DNA of 35,313 nucleotides, from assembly GCF_001039355.2 (NCBI RefSeq), contig NW_019773904.1, positions 1-35,313 on the forward strand, written 5' to 3'. This DNA comes from Lingula anatina. Its lineage: Eukaryota > Brachiopoda > Lingulata > Lingulida > Lingulidae. Shown in pieces: positions 1 through 8,734 of the stretch. The notes beneath the pieces are model-generated. The model was not told the DNA's origin. It saw nothing but the letters and a program-made list of their open reading frames with translations, and made no database searches. Made by a program: the position numbers and the translations under genes. Positions within the stretch are counted from its first letter, which is position 1. Each line of letters opens with the position of its first letter.

Positions 1-2142
1 CGATATTTTCACTGCATATGCTTTATCCCAAAAACTCTTAAAGTAATGAATCCAATAGCTAAATGAACGTAAATGTTTCTGTTATGATTCTAAGGTTATG
101 AACACGTCTTAGGGACACAGTTTAGGTGCTGACTACATCTATCAATGCTCAGAGAACTACTTATAGAAAATGAGATTACAATACATCAGATTTTAAAATT
201 TTAGTTGATTTTTACAATATGTGTTTAATTTTTGCCTTAAACTTGCTCAATTCTCCATTGTTCAGATATGCGTAATGTTAGTAAGTGACAGCATGCAGTG
301 AATAAGAGCGGGGAGTGTTTCGTAGAGTAACTTAAGTTGATTGACATGCTCTTATGGTATTTATACAACTACGCTTAGTGTAAACGGGGAGAAGGCCGCT
401 AGAGATTGCATGAGGTAGGAATAGAGATGAAGGAAGCGGCGCGGGAAATAACTGGACAGTTAATAGCTTCGTCACATATGCATGGTTTCCCTTACTGATT
501 TTAATTCTTGAAAACAAATGATCGTTCCAAAGATATAAGGTATGCAAAGCGTCAAAACAATTTTGGATGCGTTTTTAGATGTTGGTCTCTTTAAACCTAA
601 AACTTAGAGGTTTAATTTTCCTAGGAGTCTTAAAAGCGCTTGATTGTACATGTATGAGCCTTACATGACCATTTTGCTTGATTGAACGATCCCACTGTGA
701 AGAAAAACATTAATCTATCCAACTAGCACGATTCATGGCACGTACACTATATATATTGATCAGGTGAACAGTGTAACAATGAATGGTTTTCTTTAGTATT
801 TATTTGCTCACTATTGGTTTTACGCAATACAGCGTGAAACAAAAGGTGTTTGTGGTAATGGTTCCTTGGGTGAAAGCAACGGAAACGATGTTTGGCTTGG
901 GGCTAGGTTAGACCTCGCCATGCGATGTCCGTGTGGTGCACGTGTACTGATCGTAAATATCGCGAATCTCGTGGACGGTGGCAGACAGTGGTCGTGCAAA
1001 ATCGGATTCAATGCCTCCGCAGCCTCTACGATTTTGTCAAGGTCAATAAAGGTCGATAAAGGTTCTGTTGACTTGCTTGCTTTCACTTGTCAGTCGACAA
1101 ACCGATTCATGACCAGATCCCATGGTAACGTAGGAAAAATGGCATTCGCACATAATATTAACATAATCGCCGTAATGTAAACTTAGTCGCTGTAACCCTT
1201 AACCATGCATTTACGATGTCAAACAAATCACACGGAAAACGTATGCGATGTAATTGCACGGCAAATGCAATCTATGCTTTACATATCATACTGTAGTGGC
1301 GACCCTAAGACAGCCTTTGATAAAGGCAGGACGCAATTACGCCCCGTAATTTCTTCGGCATCAAATTAACGTTTCAACATTTTGTATTTTCGGGCAATTT
1401 TTTCTGCATCGCGGGATCAATGAGAAAAGTTTGTTGATGTAATGAAGCCAATAATAAATCCGGTGTTAATGGAAATGCACTCTCATTGAATTAATTTTAA
1501 CACAGAAGTCAAATACGGTTTTTGATCTTAATTGATATATAAATACTGTCATTGAATTTTAATTCATTGTTAAAACATTGTTGTGATTAACACTGGGATA
1601 AAATATGACACATCGTTTGCTTTGTTGATTATTATAGATTTAGTAGTTCGTTTGCATATTCAGATGCCCACTTAAAAAAAAGAAAAATGAAGTTTTATTT
1701 TATAACCAGCAAATACATCTTTGCTCGATTTTATTTTACTAGACTAATGGAAATGTCAAAATTAGTCATCACTTTATTTACTGCTAGCAATTACTGAAAA
1801 ATTATTTTATTTAGCAGTTAATTCTTTAAGAATTTAAAAAATAAATTAAAACCAAACTTACACGTGATATATCACCCCTGGGTAAACAGAACGGAGAGAT
1901 TTTGATGTTATGTAATTTAAGTACAGTTATGCATAATATGGAAAAAAATATGTAAGTTTGACAAATGAAATGATAATAAAACTAAAACACAGTGACTGTA
2001 AAAAACGCATTCATACCTTCATACCTACAATCAATGTACCTGTAACTTGTTACAACATTGACGACATGTACATGTATATTAATAACGTTGGGGGCGGAAA
2101 CTGCTGTTGTTGAACTGTCTAAAAGAATAAACGAACACCTAC
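1..2142 (-). other. Intron 2 of the left-edge PAN gene (incomplete)
   Basis: No exon is supported here. The donor of the EGF-like exon opens this intron at 2142, and the next exon, by analogy with 10148-10239 in the paralogue, lies beyond the left edge. It contains a CpG-rich block near 820-1080 shared with the other copy, and about 860 bp of AT-rich sequence (1040-1905) absent from the other copy. Confidence 0.6.
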
Positions 2143-2248
2143 CCAGACAAAAAGGTTCATTAAGATTACAGTCTTCTCTACATCTACCAGGGACGAGGCA
2201 CGGGGAGCCATTACAAACTGTCAGATTACTCTCTAGATCAAGATCAGT
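2143..2248 (-). CDS. EGF-like exon of left-edge PAN gene (exon 2)
   Basis: The exon is bounded by acceptor TTACAG and donor GTAGGTG and reads in frame from exon 1 (phase 0 in, phase 1 out). It encodes 35 residues with five cysteines in the pattern C-x4-C-x5-C-x3-C-x6-C. The sixth cysteine of the EGF-like knot is expected in the next exon, outside the window. It is the same length (106 bp) as its paralogue at 11416-11521 and nearly identical, with one Asp to Asn change. Confidence 0.85.
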
Positions 2249-2367
2249 CTGTAAGGAAATTATCAAATTAAATTAGATACTAATGAATACCCTGACAGGG
2301 AAACATAAACTTAAATAATCATCCTTTTTCGACAAATTTTATAAATAGCACTATGCACATGTGTATG

Positions 2368-2370
<3 letters not shown>

Positions 2371-2407
<37 letters not shown>
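2371..2407. repeat. (CT)n microsatellite
   Basis: A perfect CT dinucleotide run of about 18 units lies in intron 1. The paralogous intron has a shorter CT run at 11658-11682, so the repeat predates the duplication. Confidence 0.95.
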
Positions 2408-2409
<2 letters not shown>

Positions 2410-2748
2410 GGCCTAAGGGATAGGGTGACCTCCTCTGGTGTGGGCCGGAACAACGTTACCTTCTGCCTCCTCGCTCGCCATTGCCACCCAGCACAAGATT
2501 AACTAGTAAGGGAGGTTACTGTTGGTAGTTTCCCGTTTTCAGCAGACTCATACATAAGCTGGGCTGTATATTCCCCTATAGGAGACTATGAACGTCCCCA
2601 GATAGGCTGATCGACGTCCAGATAATGTCGGCCAGGAACACTGTGTAAACCACGCTGACACAATGTAATGCGGTTAATAAGAACCAGACTATATACACAA
2701 AAATGTAAACATGTTTCAATAAAAATAAATATATAGAAAAATACTAAC

Positions 2749-3078
2749 AGCTTTTGGGACAACATTGGTAAGCAGTCCGACAGACAATGTATTCCCAAGC
2801 CCTGGCGAATATTGTATTTCATCAAACATGTAGCAAACCCTGGTTTGACTGTTGTAGAATACAGAGACACAATCTGGTGACATTTTACACTGGATGATAC
2901 ATTCTATGTTGCTGCGCGCTTCCGTCGTGGCAAGAACGGTAGTGACATCGTAGTCTGAAGACACTTGCTTCACGTCCATGTGTGTCGGGGACGGCAGAGC
3001 TTGGCACGTGTTGATAACTTCGGCTGTTGCTTGTGGCACAGCTACAATGGCAATTCCAAAAGCAAGTAAGATATTCAT
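2749..3078 (-). CDS. PAN/apple-like secreted protein, exon 1 (gene truncated at left edge)
   Basis: This first coding exon encodes 110 residues. Residues 1-19 form a hydrophobic signal peptide ending ATA before EVINTC. A PAN/apple-like domain follows with cysteines at 25, 60, 64, 70 and 82; the spacing EC-x3-C-x5-C then x11-C is typical of the PAN fold. The donor is GTTAGT, phase 0, joining the EGF-like exon at 2248. The start was chosen because it is the only ATG giving a signal peptide, and it aligns with the start of the paralogue at 12329. From residue 20 to 57 the protein is identical to that paralogue, while the signal peptides have diverged. By analogy the rest of the protein should be one or two CTHRC1-type domains lying left of the window. 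PAN domains bind proteins or sugars; the actual ligand cannot be inferred. Confidence 0.85.
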
Positions 3079-4189
3079 GTTTTTCCTTTATAGGCCTTTC
3101 GTACGATGAATGTTACACGCCGTATGGTAACAACAAGGACCAAAACGTCTATCACCAAGTCTGGAACTGCAGCGAATAGAAACCTTTCCCTCCCGAAAAT
3201 TTTAAATATCAGATTTTTTTTTCGATGTTTTTGTTTTCACTTACGACAGCAGTTCAAATGACCACGCCACCATTAAACCTGGAAATTATGAGCGCGTGCT
3301 TTGTGTAGCCCAAAGTATCGACCATGGTTATTTTATCAAATTTATTCAGCAAGTAAACTTCATTTACATCGTTTCCGTCCAGTAATGGTGATTATAAAAG
3401 ACCAGTAAGCCACGTAGCGTCTGTCTGAGAATTTAAAATCTATATTTCGAGTTTTACATTATTTTTCCTTTTGAACGTAATATCAAGTTAAACTCCGTGA
3501 AAGCATTTATTTCGATTACCTTTCTAACGCAAATGCATTAGCTAATCGAGAAGAATAAAAAATGAATCAACATCACGTCTGGTGATAAAAGGGCATTACA
3601 ATCTCTCCTTTTCTACGCCATCATGCAACTATATATCCCCTTTAGCATATAGAATTTTGACTTATTTTCCGTAACATTCCCAATTTGAAAATCAATGAAC
3701 AACAAATCTTCAAATATAATTGTATTACATCATTTCTGCAAATCTTGCTTTTCCGCAAACGCTCTGTCTGAACGTTGTGTATGATAAAAAGGTACTTGTA
3801 AATATGACTTACGCCAAGCGAAGCGTCAATGACATATTAAAAGCGGTTATAATTACCCATGGCAACGACAGTTATATGAATTCAAAATCCAGGAGTTTGG
3901 AGGGTCCACGTTGCTTTTTGAGACTTCAAGGAAACGATCATGTTGCAATGTTGCCCAGGTTCAGATCCAAAGTGACCCATCTAGCCTGGACAAAATATTT
4001 TTTAAACAACACTACACACTATATTCAACATATAGACATAAAGGCCAATGTCCCAAAGTCCCAACGACACGCATAAAAAGGTGTCCGTTATCAACAAAAC
4101 GAAAGAAGCGCCTTCGACGCCATCTTTCTACAGAGTGTCTTTGGCAGCCCGCTGTCTGAAACTACCGCGACTTGTACCATGGTTTTCTG
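3079..4189. other. Intergenic region between two family members
   Basis: No gene is supported. It contains the upstream region of the left-edge PAN gene, which resembles 12330-13117, and the 3' flank of the exon set ending at 4190. Short ORFs here are not conserved in frame in the other copy. No convincing TATA box is placed at a sensible distance from the ATG. Confidence 0.6.
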
Positions 4190-4338
4190 TCAGGCTCCAA
4201 GAAAGACCTCTTCCACCATTAAGAAAGTCCCAGATTCCCAACCCGTAAATGCATCGTATCCAGGGTGTGAGGGACACGCCCCGATCACCAAAGCTATGAT
4301 GACGTCACCGCGCCCGATGCCAAGACATATGCCATCGA
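4190..4338 (-). CDS. CTHRC1 domain B, terminal exon
   Basis: Encodes DGICLGIGRG, IGACPSHPG and the tail TGWESGTFLMVEE, matching the CTHRC1 C-terminus, then stops with TGA a few residues later. Acceptor ACTTCCAG. Confidence 0.9.
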
Positions 4339-7300
4339 CTGGAAGTAATAAGCAACACCACTCATCGATGTGTTTAACGTTAAAAATTACAATATGAGCA
4401 ATGCAATAGTCGATATTAAGAACTGGTAGTTACTGACACGGTATCATTTTAAAATGATATATTTTAATTTAATAATCAACATTGTATGCTCTTACCAATG
4501 CCAGGGAAATGCCAATTCACGAATGTTCCGGTGTCAACGTCATACGTATATATTACATGTTCAATACTCCCAGGATTGGAGCACTGAGTCCCGTTAAATG
4601 TGACGGACCATTTGGCACAGGTGCTGTGTACTTGATTCCGTACGTTAACACTCCAAATGACATGGATTCCACTGGAGCTCGACTTTTTATTGTACGTCAT
4701 AGACTGAAATGAATGTAAGAAGATATGACAGATATACAACCAATTATTTTTATTAAAATTAAGGGTAATGTTCTGCTTTCAATCAGTATAAGCTATGAAC
4801 CCAGCTATTTCACTAAAACAATAGCTCAGATCTAACTAACTGCACTGCTAGGTAGAGGATACTACAACAACTATAGACTTGCTCTCTGTTAATCTGCTAG
4901 TATTACATAAAAATATTGGATGGAAATATAACTGACTTTCAGTTTTTGTTTGAAAAATCTATTGATTGGCCTGTTGATAGATTTGACCAAGCAAAAGCAA
5001 TTATAATAATAATAATATAATCATTAGTAGTAGTAGTAGTAGTAGTATCAAAAATTGAGCATAAACCGTAGCATAATGACTCGGAGTCTCCGGCTATTCT
5101 GGGATTCGAGCGTTTTGTATACAGACCCATGCACTTTGGCCATTTTCGCACACGTACTGATTCCATTTACATGATGTGACGTTATAGGAATATTCATTAG
5201 GGGAATAAGTCGACTGGCTTTTGTTCACAGGTTCAATAGGAAAGTTACAATTTATTGTCCTGTGGCTATCAAATCACCTTATGATGACATCTCAGAACGG
5301 TTTCAACATATATATATTGTCAATAGATCTGATACGTACCTGGATTACTCCTGTGTCGGCATTGTCGTACAAGTTAGCCCAGTAACCTTGCACGCGGTTA
5401 TAGAACGGCAAGCGGATGGTGGTTCCATCGGCAGAAAGAACTGGAACACAAAAATGTCGACTAATACAGCAGGAACATAAGGAAACATTTTTTTCAAAAT
5501 ATTTTAAAAATAAATACAAATGGTTTGCAAAGTCGATCTATAATAACAAAAGCTTGATATAAATATGTGACCAGGCAAATCAGTTAATGACAAAGCTTTT
5601 GGGTTTACAAATTGTTTTTTTTTCTACATGTATTTATTCTAGAAAAAAACACTCAAGTCGCTGTGCCTTCGCGAACTACCCCTTATTTCACCACTCGGAC
5701 TTTCAAAGCTGTTTAATTGAAACCATTTAAAAAGTAATTGGGTACATTATCTGATTGGCTGAGTAATTGCAAAGCAGAAGTGGGTGTGTTTTCATGAATG
5801 CACAATTTTCCCTTTCAAAGTTTGAACCTGCACTGATATCTTGTCCAAGTCTAGTCTCTTCCACTATAAGGTGAGTTGCAGTTTTCCAACCTACCGGAAA
5901 AAATCCTAAATATTAAACAAAATTGTATCTATTCGCGCACCTGCGTGTCTGTGTTTGTGTGTTTTGGGTCTCCGTGATCAAGCAGGTCTCTATGTAAATC
6001 AGTGTTCCATTTATCCTCTTTATTATGAAACTAAATGTGCCAAGTAAAACAGCCATTTTCCTTAATTCTCCTTAAGACGTAAATTTAATCTTTTATACAC
6101 AATGACAAAAATTAATGAACAACTGTACCAAAAAGTATGCTTTTATAAGGTGTTCTCAGAACATTTTACTTATATAACGCATAATCGGGACATACCAGGA
6201 AATCTGCTATCAATAGCCTGTAAAAATGACTGTAAAGGTGCTTTGTCAAAAGTAGCTATCAATTTGATGAAACCAATCTATAAAGAGTTACCTGTCTGTG
6301 CATCGAAGGGAAGGAGACCAGTGCCAGGACAGCTTCCAACATGCAGCGTTATCACAATGGTTCCAGAACCAATACCTTCACATATCCCATTAACTGAAAT
6401 GATCCACAAATCAACATTTTTTGAATGAAATAACAATATCCTTGTAAAAACAACCAACTTGCCTGCCTTCACATGCAATTATGCATGTCTGTTTGCGGGG
6501 TGACAGTTTGGCTTTTATCGTTCAAACAGACAACAAATTGGCACAAAATTATCTAACGCCAACATTTAGAGGTTCTTGGTACATGGCAGCACTTTTAAAT
6601 TAAATCAAATCACAAACGCCATCACAAACGCCACCTATTAAACAGACATGAGATAATACGATATAATGAATAGCATTACATTTACTGTATAAGATAAATA
6701 TATTTGACATGGATACTTGGCACATACCACCCGCAAGAAAATGCAGTAGTATCGAAGTAGCAAAGAAGCATTAACGCAGTAGTGGTGTGGAGCATATTTG
6801 CAGTAGAAATGCAGTATAGCCTACTGCAATTCTACTTCAAAAATTACATAGGGTTGTACAGAGGAGGAGCATTAATGCAGTAGATTAGCAGCATGATAGA
6901 AGCATGTTTCAAATATGCTAATTAGCTCCCACATCGAAGCAGATTTGAAGCATGTTTGCAGTATGATTGCAGTAGTCTACTGCGCTGGAGTATCTACTTC
7001 GTTTTCGTGCGGGCAGTATTTGAACTTACATGCAAAGCCCCGTTTCACCTGAGGCACGTGACCACCATAAACGTACATGACCCACTCTAGGGGCCCAGGA
7101 TTGAAACATTCCACGCCGTTAAATTTAAAGTACCATCGAACGCATTTGTTGTTGCCTTCCCCGTACAAATTACCACTCCAGCGAACTCGCAAAGCGGTGT
7201 CAGCTGCCCGTTTTACATAATGCGACGTCTGAAATTTTTAGCAAACATTAATATTAATCCTAATTATATTTGAGGGATTTTGTGTGATTAACATATACCA

Positions 7301-8045
7301 TGACTGATCGTTAGAACATTAGTTATGAGACAGAGTGAAACCGGTATACCCTTTCTACAGTAAACTGATTATAGCGTTTCACATTCAGCTTCTGTATTAA
7401 TTACCTCCGCCAAGGAGGTTATGTCTTCACCCCTGTTTGTCTGTTTGTCTGTCATCAACATAACTCAAACAGTTATAGACTGATTTTGATGAAATTTTCA
7501 GGAATTGTCAGAAGTGGGCCAAGGAAGAGATGATTAGTTTTTGTTGGTGATCCGGATCAATAATCAATAGTAATCAACAATCGCTGCCTTGGAGTGCTTT
7601 TCGAGTTTTATTTTGCAGCTTTTACCAGTTGAGGGCCAATTAATATGAGAATGTGGTTTTAGTTTGCAAAAATTATATTTTCCTTATAACAGCTCTATAA
7701 TAATCATCTCTTGAAGGTTATTTCTATAAACACAGTAAAAATGAACGTAAAATGTAATCGTCAGAGAAACGCTTATGAAAGCCATTCCGCAAGAACAGGA
7801 TGCATTATCGGCATTACGAAATAAATATTCACGAATCAATTTTGCATGCTCTCAATGTATTCTACAATGGGCACACTTTTCAATGTTAAAAGAAATGGTC
7901 TCATATGAACACCAAAGATTCGTCACAAAATTCAATTAAAATTGCGCCGTAAGACGTACCGAATGTATGTTTTCACCGTTTGTCTCTGTGTGGGAAAGTG
8001 CAGCAAACTGTTGAATGTTGAAGGCTGTTTGAGACTCGCATATGG
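4190..8045 (-). CDS. Tandem CTHRC1-type domain exon set (two domains); separate gene or alternative 3' cassette
   Basis: Six exons (7960-8045, 7030-7228, 6292-6393, 5340-5440, 4496-4703, 4190-4338) join without frame breaks into 845 coding bases ending in TGA. They encode two consecutive domains resembling the C-terminal globular domain of CTHRC1, an extracellular protein with roles in Wnt/planar polarity signalling and matrix. Each domain has the same three-exon plan (linker, W-F-NG-x-C half, GIC-x-GIG half) and the same phases (0, then 1). No collagen Gly-X-Y repeat is present. I found no signal peptide or PAN exon in the 525 bp between this set and the stop codon of the upstream gene. The first exon is entered in phase 1, exactly the exit phase of the EGF-like exon at 11416. 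The set could therefore be spliced to that gene's first two exons (predicted 428 aa), or belong to a gene whose 5' part I missed. Confidence 0.75.
4496..4703 (-). CDS. CTHRC1 domain B, first-half exon
   Basis: Starts SMTYNKK, matching STSYNKT of exon 9496-9694. WSVTFNGTQCSNPGSIE is the domain signature. 208 bp, phase 0 in, phase 1 out (donor GTAAGAG). Only one of the paired upstream cysteines of the CTHRC1 CC motif is kept. Confidence 0.9.
5025..5047. repeat. (TAG)n microsatellite
   Basis: A short trinucleotide run in an intron of the tandem CTHRC1 set, next to an AT-rich (ATA)n stretch. Confidence 0.9.
5340..5440 (-). CDS. CTHRC1 domain B, linker exon
   Basis: Acceptor GTTCCAG, donor GTACGTA. 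It reads in phase 1 from exon 6292-6393. The ending DTGVIQ matches NTGVIF at the end of exon 10148-10239, which identifies it as the linker of a second domain. It has no cysteine. Confidence 0.7.
5441..6291 (-). other. Intron between CTHRC1 domains A and B
   Basis: About 850 bp of AT-rich DNA. I see no exon or recognisable element in it. Confidence 0.6.
6292..6393 (-). CDS. CTHRC1 domain A, second-half exon
   Basis: Encodes NGICEGIGSG and VGSCPGTG, the counterpart of CTHRC1 GLCEGIGAG and VGTC. Unlike the other two copies it does not end in the GW-x-S tail and stop. It ends at a GTAACT donor in phase 1 and can join exon 5340-5440. Read-through of the donor would instead add four residues and stop at once. 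Confidence 0.85.
6730..7013. mobile_element. Short inverted-repeat element rich in GCAGTAG / GAAGCAT motifs
   Basis: The ends are inverted copies: CCCGCAAGAAAA at the left and TTTTCGTGCGGG at the right, one mismatch in 12. The interior is built from many short words such as GCAGTA, TACTGC and GAAGCAT in both orientations, so the strand folds extensively. There is no coding capacity. This is the pattern of a non-autonomous DNA transposon (MITE-like). Its right end lies only 16 bp from exon 7030-7228. I do not see a clear target-site duplication. Confidence 0.6.
7030..7228 (-). CDS. CTHRC1 domain A, first-half exon
   Basis: 199 bp, the same length as the equivalent exon 9496-9694. Motifs ALRVRWSG, RWYFKFNGVEC and NPGPLEW match the CTHRC1 pattern ALRV-x-FSG / RWYFTFNGAEC / PLPIE. 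Phase 0 in, phase 1 out (donor GTAAGTTC). Confidence 0.9.
7229..7959 (-). other. Intron of the tandem CTHRC1 set
   Basis: Apart from the degraded MITE-like repeat at 7403-7605, I see no element or exon. Confidence 0.6.
7403..7605. mobile_element. MITE-like repeat, degraded copy (CCTCCGCCAAGGAGG family)
   Basis: Starts like the copy at 9809 (ACCTCCGCCAAGGAGG) and shares the tGTCTGT stretch and the GGTGATCCGGAT-like segment. It has lost most of the right terminal repeat, where CCTTGG runs straight into GGAGTGCTTTT. Confidence 0.75.
7960..8045 (-). CDS. CTHRC1 domain A, linker exon
   Basis: Acceptor TTTTAG, donor GTACGTC. It encodes a cysteine followed by ten residues later FNIQQ-like sequence (motif AFNIQQF), matching MFNIQQW of exon 10148-10239. 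The cysteine would complete the EGF-like knot if joined to exon 11416-11521. Confidence 0.75.
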
Positions 8046-8570
8046 CTAAAAGATTCAAAGAGCTTTTTTGTAATGTATTTTACTGTTTACCATACAGATA
8101 TAAAGTAAGGTAGACACACAGTGTTTTAGTACGAAAGAGACTTGCTTTGTTTCAAATACTTATAATTAATCTATGAAAATACGTTGCGTTAACAGTTCAA
8201 GTATTCATACCACAATTTCATCGCATGCTGTACAAAAGAAAATACTTATTATATTCTAATATTTGAAATAGCTACCAAAGGCATTTTAATTGTAATATCA
8301 AATTAAATGGATGCATTAGCAAAACAATTTGATATTGTATGGTACGTACGTCTTCGACAAAAGGGCAAATTAGCAACATTCATCACCTCATCCTATTAAA
8401 TAACAAATTTGTGGTCGATATACAGTCCGGTTCCCATTAATTGCACAGTTAAGCCTCGTCGTAGTTTTTGACCCACTTACGACAGGCTAACCCTTACCTG
8501 TATAATTAAATGGAGGGTGGACTCTGCTAAGCGGACCACCAATTTCGTCACACCGACGTAAAAAGACAAT

Positions 8571-8734
8571 TTATAAATATATACCCGATCCGGTGGTTCC
8601 CGCCACTTCTGCCATGATAAATTGTGACCTGGCGTTCCAACCTGCATAGTTGTCGTGAACTGTTCCATCACAGTCTTTGTATTCTAAGGCAATAGTTCTA
8701 ATCCCCATGCCTATCCCGTAGCAGATTCCAAAAA
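8571..8734 (-). CDS. Exon 5: CTHRC1-type domain, second half and stop
   Basis: Contains GICYGIGMG, a conserved cysteine (KDCDG) and the tail AGWNARSQFIMAE, the counterpart of GWNSVSRIIIEE. TAA stop. Confidence 0.92.

Larger units (their letters stand above)
1..3885. repeat. Segmental duplication, copy A
   Basis: This block is a diverged copy of 10267-13117 in the same orientation. It holds the first two exons, intervening introns and upstream region of a PAN/EGF-like gene. Copy A is about 1 kb longer, mainly because of extra sequence near 290-475 and 1040-1905. The left end is cut by the window edge, so the true length is unknown. Similarity fades just past a shared motif at 3863-3880. Confidence 0.85.

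Noticed and set aside
820-1180. Opposed ORFs of 88 and 104 codons as genes
   Set aside because: Both lie in an intron of the PAN gene, overlap each other, lack splice borders, and the paralogous block shows amino-acid changes in both frames.
3086-3092. TATAAAG upstream of the left-edge PAN gene as a TATA box
   Set aside because: It is only about 8 bases before the ATG, so transcription would start inside the coding region; the paralogue has TGTAAAG.
3720-4248. Overlapping plus-strand ORFs (66-118 codons)
   Set aside because: They lie in the intergenic, partly duplicated flank; frames are not kept in the other copy and part overlaps the terminal CTHRC1 exon antisense.
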